Origin: Thermoleophilia bacterium UBA5186
Lineage (GTDB): Bacteria > Actinomycetota > Thermoleophilia > Gaiellales > Gaiellaceae
Direction: 5' to 3'
Assembly: GCA_002413095.1 (NCBI GenBank)
Contig: DHWI01000043.1
Coordinates: forward strand, 1 to 9,963
DNA: 9,963 nt
Made by a program: the position numbers and the translations under genes. Of this stretch, positions 1 to 5,051 are shown in pieces. Each line of letters opens with the position of its first letter. The stretch's first letter is position 1. The notes under the pieces are model-generated. The model searched no databases. It saw only the letters and a program-made list of their open reading frames with translations, and had not been told where the DNA came from.

Positions 1-64
1 GGTCGGCTGCCGGTGAGAGAGCGAGCGAACGTCGGATTGGTTGAAGCTCGTTCGCCTTCTCCGC

Positions 65-1363
65 TTAAAAGCGTGCGAATCGGTCGGTGTCGTCGTCGAA
101 GCCCGAGACCATCTCGGCGGTTAGCGTCGGCTTCGTGTCGGCGATCGCTACGAGGAAGTCCTCTGTGCGGGCGCGATGGCGTTCGCGCTGGAAGTGCTCG
201 CGCTCGAAGGCGCGTTGCGCGGCTTTGCGTGCGGCAAACTCGATGTCCGCTGGTGTGAAGAGCTCGCTTGCGCGCACGAGCGCTTCGAGGTCGACCTCCT
301 CGTCGGTGATCTCCTCGATGTAGCGGCGCCAGATCGGCCGGCGCGCGTCGGCGTTCGGTGGCCCGACCGGGAGCACGTAGTCGAAGCGGCCGGGACGCAA
401 GAAGGCGGGGTCGAGGCGGGCGACCCAGTTGGTCGCGCAGACGAGCAGGTGGTGGGGGGCGTCGCGCAGGCGTGGGATCTGCTTGAGGAACTCGTTGGTG
501 ATGCTGGGGGTGACCCGTCGCTCTTCGTGGCGGGTGGCGGCCAGATCCTCGACCTCGTCGACAAAGACGACGGCCGAGGCGAGCTCGAGGATGCGCCCGA
601 AGGCATCGGCGAGGAGCTTCGCCTGCCGTTCGGCGCCCTCGGCCGCGAGCTCGGCCGGCAGCACCTCGACGAACGGCCAGCCGAGCCGCGAGGCGATCCC
701 CTTGGCGAAGGTCGTCTTGCCCGTGCCGGGTGGGCCGAAAAGGACGATCGCCCGTGGCGGCACGACGCCGTGGCGGCCGGCGAGTTCGGGCTCGGAAAGC
801 GGCAGAATGACCCGTCGCTCGATGATCTCCTTCGCCTCCTCCATCCCCTTCAAGGCATCCCAGAGGCCGGGGCCGATCAGCTGGCCGCCGAGCTCGAGGA
901 GCACGCCCGTGGGGGCCGTCGGCGGCAGAAGGTCACGCTCGAAATAGCGAAGCTCGTCGGAGCCGCGATAGCCACGCTGCCGGAGGTAGCCCGCGAGCTG
1001 CTCACGCTCGTCGATGACTGCGGCGAGCGTGCGGGTGCCGGTAAGCGCGACGCGAGCCTCGAGCTGCTCGAGCAGCCGCTCCGCGATCGCCTGTTCGTCC
1101 GCTCCCGCAGGGAGCAGGCTCAGCCGATAGATCCAGGCGGTGACGGGAGAGAGTGCCGCCAGCACCGCGCCGACCAGCCGTCCGTCCATGTCGGCGAGGA
1201 GCACAATCGCTCGCTCGTCACTCAGCAAGCGGATCGCTTGTTCAACAGCGAGTCCCCTACCGCCGGAATCGACGACGGTCGTCTGCTCCCAAAGCTGGAG
1301 GATCTGAGCGAGGTCCTCGGATCGGTAGTCGCGGATCAGCACCTGCACCAGTATTGATCCCAC
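65..1363 (-). CDS. GNAT-like domain fused to AAA+ ATPase
   Basis: This 432-residue protein has two parts. Residues about 8-145 look like a GNAT acetyltransferase fold, ending in the usual 'LAGYLRQRGY' helix-turn and a final strand. The acetyl-CoA pyrophosphate loop (normally Q/RxxGxG/A) reads ADEQAIA near residues 88-94, so catalysis is doubtful. Residues about 155-432 are a classic AAA+ module: Walker A GPPGTGKTT at 210-218 (Lys216), Walker B VVFVDE at 265-270, sensor-1 CATN at 309-312, arginine fingers in FLRPGRFD at 321-328, and a sensor-2-like FTPADIEFAARKAA from 369. The AAA part is of the FtsH/Cdc48/SpoVK type, but no protease or membrane segment is present. It probably remodels a protein partner in the cytosol, with the GNAT part as a sensor or adaptor (inference). 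The start is a GTG just after an in-frame stop. Codons 6 and 8 are also GTG and no site has a clear Shine-Dalgarno, so the exact start is uncertain. Confidence 0.9.
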   Translation of the reverse strand: MGSILVQVLIRDYRSEDLAQILQLWEQTTVVDSGGRGLAVEQAIRLLSDERAIVLLADMDGRLVGAVLAALSPVTAWIYRLSLLPAGADEQAIAERLLEQLEARVALTGTRTLAAVIDEREQLAGYLRQRGYRGSDELRYFERDLLPPTAPTGVLLELGGQLIGPGLWDALKGMEEAKEIIERRVILPLSEPELAGRHGVVPPRAIVLFGPPGTGKTTFAKGIASRLGWPFVEVLPAELAAEGAERQAKLLADAFGRILELASAVVFVDEVEDLAATRHEERRVTPSITNEFLKQIPRLRDAPHHLLVCATNWVARLDPAFLRPGRFDYVLPVGPPNADARRPIWRRYIEEITDEEVDLEALVRASELFTPADIEFAARKAAQRAFEREHFQRERHRARTEDFLVAIADTKPTLTAEMVSGFDDDTDRFARF

Positions 1364-1438
1364 AGGCTAAGACTGCGGGCGCCACTGTCGCCCTCTCTTG
1401 GAAACGCGACAGCGACCTCGGCTCCGGCGCGCGCCGGT

Positions 1439-1460
1439 TGACCGACCCGGCGATCGGTCA
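1439..1460. promoter_or_regulatory. spaced dyad, possible repressor operator
   Basis: The two arms TGACCGA and TCGGTCA are perfect inverted repeats separated by 8 bp. They lie about 75-95 bp upstream of the GTG start of the GNAT-AAA gene. The shape (7-bp arms, short spacer, upstream of a gene) suits a dimeric regulator such as a TetR-family protein. No regulator gene is adjacent and no clear -35/-10 pair is visible, so the assignment is inference. Confidence 0.3.
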
Positions 1461-1503
1461 GGTCGCGGATCGTGGCGGTGTGGCGAAGTAGCGAGAGCGC
1501 GGG

Positions 1504-1545
1504 CTTTTCTTACTGCGCCTCGTCCGAGGTTGCGCAGCCGAAAAG
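1504..1545. repeat. long imperfect inverted repeat / hairpin
   Basis: The arms pair in three blocks: CTTTTC 1504-1509 with GAAAAG 1540-1545, CTGCGC 1513-1518 with GCGCAG 1532-1537, and CTCG 1519-1522 with CGAG 1525-1528. This gives 16 bp of stem with small bulges and a 2-nt apex, so the real loop must open slightly. The T-run precedes the GC stem on both strands, which is the wrong order for a Rho-independent terminator. Its role is unknown. Confidence 0.45.
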
Positions 1546-1612
1546 GACGGGCTCGGGGTCGCGAACATGACCACAGGAGCACGGAGCCGGCCTGCGGACG
1601 AAAAGCGACAGC

Positions 1613-1638
1613 GTCCACCGAAGACGGGGCCGGTGGAC
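1613..1638. repeat. 8-bp stem with 10-nt loop
   Basis: GTCCACCG at 1613-1620 pairs perfectly with CGGTGGAC at 1631-1638. It lies about 60 nt beyond the stop codon of the minus-strand four-cysteine gene (stop at 1699-1701), so it could act as a transcription terminator for that gene. No T-run follows it on the minus strand, so the terminator role is only a suggestion. Confidence 0.3.
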
Positions 1639-1698
1639 CGCTTCCCTAGGTTCAGCCCCGAATCCGAGTTTTGACACCCTTCAGGCTTGTCGCCCGCG

Positions 1699-1887
1699 TC
1701 AAGATCGCGGCCGGCGCTTGAACTCGTCGCAGGTGGCGGACGCCCGGATCAGCCCCCTGACCAACCTGCAGCCGCCAAGCGCGAACGGTGGGAACATGTA
1801 CGTGCAGCGATCGCACCGCACCCCGGGCGCGGGCGCGGGCTGGTAGTTCGCCCTCTTCTTCGAAAGACCCCATACCCTTCTCGCCAT
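1699..1887 (-). CDS. small HiPIP-like four-cysteine protein
   Basis: A 62-residue protein with Cys at 25, 28, 40 and 53, spacing C-x2-C-x11-C-x12-C. Around them sit YQPAPAPGVRC, the GGCRLV turn, GLIRAS, and CDEFK at the end. This order (Tyr-Pro-rich lead, CxxC, 'GxCxxVxGxI', final CxxF) matches the core of high-potential iron-sulfur proteins, in which four Cys hold a 4Fe-4S cluster used in one-electron transfer. The usual Trp before the last Cys is Thr here, and the spacing between Cys 2 and 3 is shorter than in classical HiPIPs. There is no signal peptide, whereas classical HiPIPs are exported. The start is an ATG 6 nt after a GGAGG on the minus strand (1894-1898), a textbook ribosome binding site that supports a real gene. 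A structural zinc-binding role is the main alternative. Confidence 0.65.
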   Translation of the reverse strand: MARRVWGLSKKRANYQPAPAPGVRCDRCTYMFPPFALGGCRLVRGLIRASATCDEFKRRPRS

Positions 1888-1892
1888 CCGAA

Positions 1893-1898
1893 CCCTCC
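1893..1898 (-). promoter_or_regulatory. ribosome binding site of the HiPIP-like gene
   Basis: Minus-strand GGAGGG occupies 1898-1893, just before the ATG at 1887. It is among the strongest Shine-Dalgarno matches in the window and decides both the frame and the start in a GC-rich stretch where several frames are open. Confidence 0.7.
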
Positions 1899-2009
1899 GG
1901 GGTGAGGCTACCTCAGCAGCGGGCGGAGGATGTCCCGTCCGTCGTGGAACTCGCGACGGCGGTCCCGGTGGGACGGTCAGGCGGTGACGAATGGCTGGGA
2001 GCGCTCGAG

Positions 2010-2246
2010 ATGGGGGCGAAGCACGGCGCGTACTGCATCGGCTGCTGCGCCGGGCTGATGCTGATCCTGTTCGCGCTCGGCGTGATGAGCCTGCTCTGGA
2101 TGGCGCTTGTCGCAGCGGCGATCTTCGCGGAGAAGGTACTGCCTGGCGGCGAACGACTCTCGCCGCTGCTCGCCGCCGCGTTCGTCGTCACCGGCGTCTG
2201 GCTCGCAGTCTCGCCCGGCACCTTCCCAGGACTCGTGCAGCCCTGA
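2010..2246 (+). pseudogene. C-terminal fragment of a DUF2182 membrane protein
   Basis: The frame encodes the terminal part of a DUF2182 protein, a family of predicted metal-binding integral membrane proteins of roughly 200-280 residues. Seen here are the family's hallmark HGxYCxGCC (residues 5-13 from this ATG), the following hydrophobic helix with GVMSLLWM, the EKxLPGG loop, and a last helix ending in SPGTFPGL. Family-like sequence begins slightly earlier, near 1983 (GDEWLGALEMG). Further upstream the same open frame is Ser/Pro/Arg-rich, with no helices and no PLK...C block, so the N-terminal two thirds is gone. A GGGAG lies 8 nt before the ATG at 2010, so a 78-residue two-helix peptide might still be made. 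It is more likely a truncated relic. Confidence 0.65.
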
Positions 2247-2735
2247 CCGCCTGCGGCCGTCGACAGCTAAGCGGAGGGATCGAGAACGGGCTGGTGGCTG
2301 AAGTCCGGACGGCGCCGCGATCGAGCGCTTGAAGGTCGAGGCCGAGCAGGCAGGCGGAAAGCGTGCCATTCAGCCTCGATGCGTGCCCGTTGGAGTCGGC
2401 GCGCGATTGCCTCAGTCGAGGACCAGAGCGTCGAGGGTGCCGTCTGGGGCGCTGGTCCGCACCTAACGGCGGAGCAGCTTGGTGATCTCTTCGCGTGGAT
2501 GGAGCGCGAATACCCCCATTCGGACGACCGCGTTTACGCGGGAGCGCACTTCGTAGGGGAGCGTGAGCTGATCGAGCGATGGCGTGACTTGCGCTTACCG
2601 CATCCGTGTGACCCGGAAGTAGCTTGCGTTGAGGCGCGGGAGCCGCTGCGCTCCCCTCGTAGCGTATTTTTCGGATAGGTGTCGCGCCGGTCCACGCGCT
2701 CGATGGTGTCCGCCGTCTCGCAGACCACTCCCGGG
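2247..2735. other. stretch with no intact gene
   Basis: Between the DUF2182 relic and the cytochrome gene there is no intact gene. It contains the candidate ATPase fragment at 2379-2678 and, at 2639-2656, a small 6-bp hairpin (GGGAGC/GCTCCC) followed some 10 nt later by a run of five T. The rest shows short coding-like snatches in shifting frames, for example 'DGAAIERLKVEAEQAG' near 2308-2355. That is consistent with decayed coding DNA. Confidence 0.4.
2379..2678 (+). pseudogene. possible fragment of a large STAND/NACHT-type ATPase
   Basis: The middle of this 99-codon frame (residues about 28-68: HLTAEQLGDLFAWMEREYP, then AHFVGERELIERWRD) resembles, from memory, a block in very large actinobacterial and cyanobacterial NACHT/STAND-type ATPases. 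There the pattern 'LTxxQLADLYxWLxRxYPxxEDP...AHxVxPRExxxxxRD' is followed by 'GTxEAC'. Only this block is present: no P-loop, and both ends run into unrelated Arg-rich sequence. If right, it is a small relic of a gene of well over 1000 codons, possibly defence-related. The start is arbitrary, and no good ribosome binding site was seen. The alternative is a chance open frame, but the residue mix here (Asp, Glu, Tyr, His, Phe) is unlike the Arg/Ser/Pro mix of nearby non-coding frames. Confidence 0.35.
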
Positions 2736-3071
2736 CTATCGCGTGTCGCTCTTTTGAGCTCTTGCGACGTATGCGGCGACAGCGACGATGCTCGCGCGGC
2801 TAAGCGGTGGATGGACGGGCATGATCCGCGCGAAACTCGCGACCTGGCGTTCGTTCAGATGCGCGAGACCAAGGTCGCCGCCGGGGGCATGCGTGTCGTG
2901 CCCCGTCAAACTGTGGCAGCCGGCGCAGGAAGCGGAGAAGATTTTGCTTCCCGCCGCGAGCTGCCGCGATTGCGGATCTTTCGCGTTCTGCGGCGGGGAA
3001 GTGCCGCAGGCGGAAAGGGTGAGGGCAATAACCCCAAGCACCAACACGGCCATCGTTCGTTGGGAGCGCAT
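2736..3071 (-). CDS. single-haem cytochrome c lipoprotein
   Basis: A 111-residue protein. Residues 1-21 are a lipoprotein signal (MRSQRT, then a hydrophobic run) with lipobox LSAC, so Cys22 would be lipidated and the protein anchored outside the membrane. The haem site is CAGCH at 49-53, and Met84 in 'ARIMP' is the probable sixth ligand. The C-terminal helix 'LSRASIVAVAAYVARA' is the usual closing helix of class I cytochrome c. The region between haem site and Met is short (GGDLGLAHLNERQ), so this is a minimal class I domain. It would carry electrons among membrane respiratory components; the partner is not visible. An ATG 51 codons further upstream is in frame, but the added part is not signal-like, so the start at 3071 is preferred although its ribosome binding site is weak. 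It appears intact although it sits among gene fragments. Confidence 0.85.
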   Translation of the reverse strand: MRSQRTMAVLVLGVIALTLSACGTSPPQNAKDPQSRQLAAGSKIFSASCAGCHSLTGHDTHAPGGDLGLAHLNERQVASFARIMPVHPPLSRASIVAVAAYVARAQKSDTR

Positions 3072-3110
3072 CGGCTCTAGTCTGCGCCCTGGCCATCGTA
3101 TGCGAGCGCC

Positions 3111-3131
3111 GTCAAGGCAATCCGCCTTGAC
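3111..3131. promoter_or_regulatory. perfect 8-bp dyad upstream of the cytochrome gene
   Basis: GTCAAGGC and GCCTTGAC are perfect inverted repeats separated by 5 bp. They end 40 bp upstream of the cytochrome start at 3071. The position suits an operator or a leader hairpin. No T-run follows on either strand, so a terminator is less likely. The binding protein is unknown. Confidence 0.4.
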
Positions 3132-3474
3132 CGCCTCGGCCATTCGCGAAGGGCCATTGCCCCGGGCGGGTCGTGACGCGTCGAAATTCCCGAGCTGCGC
3201 GAACAACGACCGACCCTTAGCCAACGCCGCCGCTCACCTGTCACGCCGAGGTCGCAGCCTCAAACATCGACGGCGGCCGCTCCTGGGGATAATCAAAATC
3301 CCTGCTCAGGCAGTTGGTAACTCGTTCGGCCGGCGCGAGCGAAGGCGAACTTCGCAGAGTCCGCCATCGCACCCGCGCGGCGCAGGGGAGCGATCTCCTA
3401 GCGCGCAACCAGGATCACGGTGGCGCCCTGCGGGGCGGGCGTTCGAGCGGCCGAGCTGACCTCAAGGTCTCGGA

Positions 3475-3487
3475 CTGACAGTGTCAG
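3475..3487. promoter_or_regulatory. CTGACA-n-TGTCAG palindrome
   Basis: A perfect 13-bp palindrome, 38 bp past the end of the cupin relic. Motifs of the TGACA-n-TGTCA type often serve as operators for TetR-family repressors, but no intact gene starts next to this one on either strand. If it is an operator, it has lost its gene. Confidence 0.25.
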
Positions 3488-3525
3488 CCACGATCGCGCG
3501 GGGCGATTCGGCAGGAATGCGTTGC

Positions 3526-3807
3526 TCAGTCGGCGTGGCTGATCCGGGATCCAACCTCGATGCATGCGTGTTCCCGGTAGATCCGTTCGAGCTCTTCGGG
3601 CGTTGGTCGCGGCGCGTCGGGGGGCGGCAGCGTCGGCGCGGCGGCGGGGACGGACGCGTCGCGGACGAAGCGCTCGATGCCGGCCGGCGTGCTGAGGAGG
3701 AGCACGCGTGCGGTTTCGCTGTCGACGCGGAAGGTGTGTGGCACGCCCCTGGGGACGACCGCGGCGGCGCCCGGGCCGAGCTGGAATCGCTCGGCGCCGG
3801 CCTTCAC
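3526..3807 (-). pseudogene. C-terminal half of a cupin protein
   Basis: The frame encodes 'FQLGPGAAAVVPRGVPHTFRV' followed by a strand and helix ('ARVLLLSTPAGIERFVRD') and a Pro-rich tail ending 'PTPEELERIYREHACIEVG'. This is the second half of a small single-domain cupin of the kind annotated as quercetin dioxygenase-like: cupin motif 2 (PxGxxHxF) and the typical C-terminal extension. The first half, including cupin motif 1 with its His-x-His metal ligands, is missing. Upstream the frame continues only 13 codons (to 3847) through unrelated sequence to a stop. Such cupins are usually about 150 residues, so roughly 65 are lost. The relic cannot bind metal normally. The apparent GTG start at 3807 lies inside the broken domain and has no meaning as a start. 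The break is about 100 bp from the break of the integrase. Confidence 0.7.
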
Positions 3808-3812
3808 GACGT

Positions 3813-4845
3813 CTAGTTCCCTACAAACGCGATCGAGCGCTCCCGCTCAGCGCTGGATCGCGGGCCAGTTCCAGGCCCCTGGCTCACCCCGCCCGTTTGC
3901 GGAGAACCTTCAGTGTTGAGTCCGGCGTTGTTGGCGGCGCGGCGTAGTCCTCGCTTTTCGGCGTTGCCGCAGTAGAGGGGGCCTCCTTCTGCCGTGGTGA
4001 AGACGGAGTCGTTGTGGGCTGAGTGTCGTGAGGCGAGTTTGTGGCGTTTGAGGAGGGCGTTGAGTTGGGGGAGGAGTGGGATGTCGCGCGCGGCGGCGTT
4101 CGTTTTGAGTCGTACGCGTCGCGCGGGGTTGTGTAGTCGCGCGCGTGAGAGCTGGTAGCGGACGTGGATCAGGCCGGTTTCGAGGTCGAGGTCTGCCCAG
4201 GTGAGGCCGAGGAGTTCGGAGTGGCGCATGCCCGTATAGATGGCCATCGCGAGTAGGGGGCGGTAGCGGGGGAGGCTCGCATCAAGGAGGCGGGCGATCT
4301 CGTCGTGGTCGAGCACGCGTTGGTCTCGTTTTTGGATGCGTGGGCGTTCGTGTTGTTCGAGCCGGCGGAGGGGGTTGTCGGTGATGTAGCCGCGTCGGAG
4401 GGCGTGAGCGAAGATTCGCCCCAGCGGAACGAGCGAGCCGTTGATCGTTTTCGGCGCGAGGCCCTGGGCGCGGAGGCGGCCGATCATCGCAGCGATGTCG
4501 TCAGTCGTGATGTCGGGCAATCGCTTGTGGCCCAACGCGGGGAGCAGGTGCCTTATTGACGTGGTAGCGGCAGTTCTCGAGCGTCCGCTCGGCGCGGTCG
4601 CCGGCAGCGACGAGCGTTTCGAAGTTCGCGATCCAGGTCTCGGCGAGCTGCGCGAAAGTGAGCCGCGTGGGCTCGGGCAGTTCGCCGCGTTGGGCTTTGG
4701 CTGAGAGCAGGTCGCGCTGGAGGCGCGCCTCGGCGAGTTTGCTGCCGACGGTTTTGTAGCGGGGTTTGCCGTCGACGAGCAGGTAGACGCCGTAGGTGCC
4801 GTTTTGCTGCCGGTAGATGCCTCGTTCGACTCGGGTGCGCTTCAT
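3813..4845 (-). pseudogene. tyrosine integrase, frameshifted and C-terminally truncated
   Basis: Two minus-strand frames together form a phage-type tyrosine recombinase. The first (ATG 4845 to about 4552) carries an Arm-type DNA-binding domain (ERGIYRQQNGTYGVYLLVDGKP) and the start of the core-binding domain (LTFAQLAETWIANFE, then RTLENCRYHVNK). One extra base near 4551-4552 breaks the frame: removing it restores 'YHVNKHLLPALGHKRLPDIT', which runs straight into the second frame. That frame holds the rest of the core-binding domain and the catalytic domain up to TGMRHSELLGLTW (first catalytic Arg, residue 104 of this frame) and the RLKT Lys (144). Integrase-like sequence stops near 3906, just after NNAGLNTEG, so the HxxR box and the catalytic Tyr are absent; the last 30 codons to the stop at 3813 are unrelated. 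It cannot recombine DNA. Codons AAA, CGA and TCA are more common than in neighbours, which suggests foreign origin. Confidence 0.85.
4795..4828. repeat. 34-bp direct repeat, copy A (inside integrase)
   Basis: Identical to 4887-4920 except for one base (C at 4810, T at 4902). This copy encodes the ERGIYRQQNGT segment of the integrase N-terminal domain on the minus strand. Confidence 0.85.
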
Positions 4846-4886
4846 TCGGGTGACCGCCTGGTAGTGGCCCGTGCAGTCGTCGTCAT

Positions 4887-4920
4887 GGTGCCGTTTTGCT
4901 GTCGGTAGATGCCTCGTTCG
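4887..4920. repeat. 34-bp direct repeat, copy B (upstream of integrase)
   Basis: Second copy, offset by 92 bp. Read on the minus strand in the matching frame it again gives ERGIYRQQNGT, because the one mismatch changes CGG to CGA (both Arg). A stop codon (TGA) lies three codons upstream of that segment, so this copy is not translated as an integrase. It may be the stub of a second, related integrase gene, or an attachment-site repeat. Confidence 0.8.
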
Positions 4921-4992
4921 GCAGCTCACGCGACTCCTCCAACGCGCGTTCGATCGCCCTCAGCGCCGTCGCTCGCCGGGCAGGTGCTGCTG

Positions 4993-5036
4993 CGAATCGA
5001 CCCGACGGCGCCTTACCCCGTCGTCGGGTCGATTTG
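4993..5036 (-). terminator. long hairpin after the Fn3-like gene
   Basis: Bases 4993-5007 pair with 5022-5036: 14 Watson-Crick pairs plus one G-U on the plus strand, around a 14-nt loop. The hairpin begins 15 nt past the stop codon of the minus-strand secreted-protein gene, where a terminator is expected. No strong T-run follows on the minus strand, which is common for actinobacterial terminators. On the plus strand the stem ends in TTTG. Confidence 0.6.
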
Positions 5037-5051
5037 TCTCTCCGCGGGTCG

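Larger units (their letters stand above)
1364..1698. other. gene-less stretch rich in inverted repeats
   Basis: No open frame here looks like a known protein. The candidates on both strands (about 83 codons) are Arg/Pro/Ser-rich, as expected of GC-rich non-coding DNA. The stretch holds several dyads: a 7-bp stem at 1385-1391/1406-1412, a perfect 14-bp palindrome at 1424-1437, a spaced dyad at 1439-1460, a long imperfect dyad at 1504-1545 and an 8-bp stem at 1613-1620/1631-1638. It is the leader region of the downstream AAA gene on the minus strand and lies past the 3' end of the small four-cysteine gene. Confidence 0.5.
3072..3525. other. gene-less stretch with short hairpins
   Basis: I see no protein-like frame on either strand. 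Visible structures are a perfect hairpin at 3111-3131, a small GGGAT/ATCCC hairpin near 3286-3302, a 6-bp hairpin GCGAAG/CTTCGC at 3339-3355, and the 13-bp palindrome at 3475-3487. The first part is the upstream region of the cytochrome gene; the rest lies downstream of the cupin relic. Confidence 0.45.

Noticed and set aside
176..1357. 393-codon plus-strand open frame opposite the GNAT-AAA gene
   Set aside because: The opposite strand encodes a full AAA+ motif set. This frame has no recognisable domain and is the usual antisense shadow of GC-rich coding DNA.
1652..1873. 73-codon minus-strand frame overlapping the four-cysteine gene
   Set aside because: It is Arg/Ala-rich without motifs, while the overlapping frame has a strong ribosome binding site and ordered cysteines.
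1788..1982. N-terminal part of the open frame containing the DUF2182 fragment
   Set aside because: Ser/Pro/Arg-rich with no membrane helices; it overlaps the four-cysteine gene on the other strand and does not match the family.
3072..3224. Upstream in-frame extension of the cytochrome gene to an ATG at 3224
   Set aside because: The extension would bury the lipoprotein signal 51 residues inside the protein and shows no domain.
3301..3380. tRNA D-arm-like motif (CAGTTGGTAACTCG) on the plus strand
   Set aside because: No matching acceptor stem, anticodon arm or T-arm at proper spacing was found.
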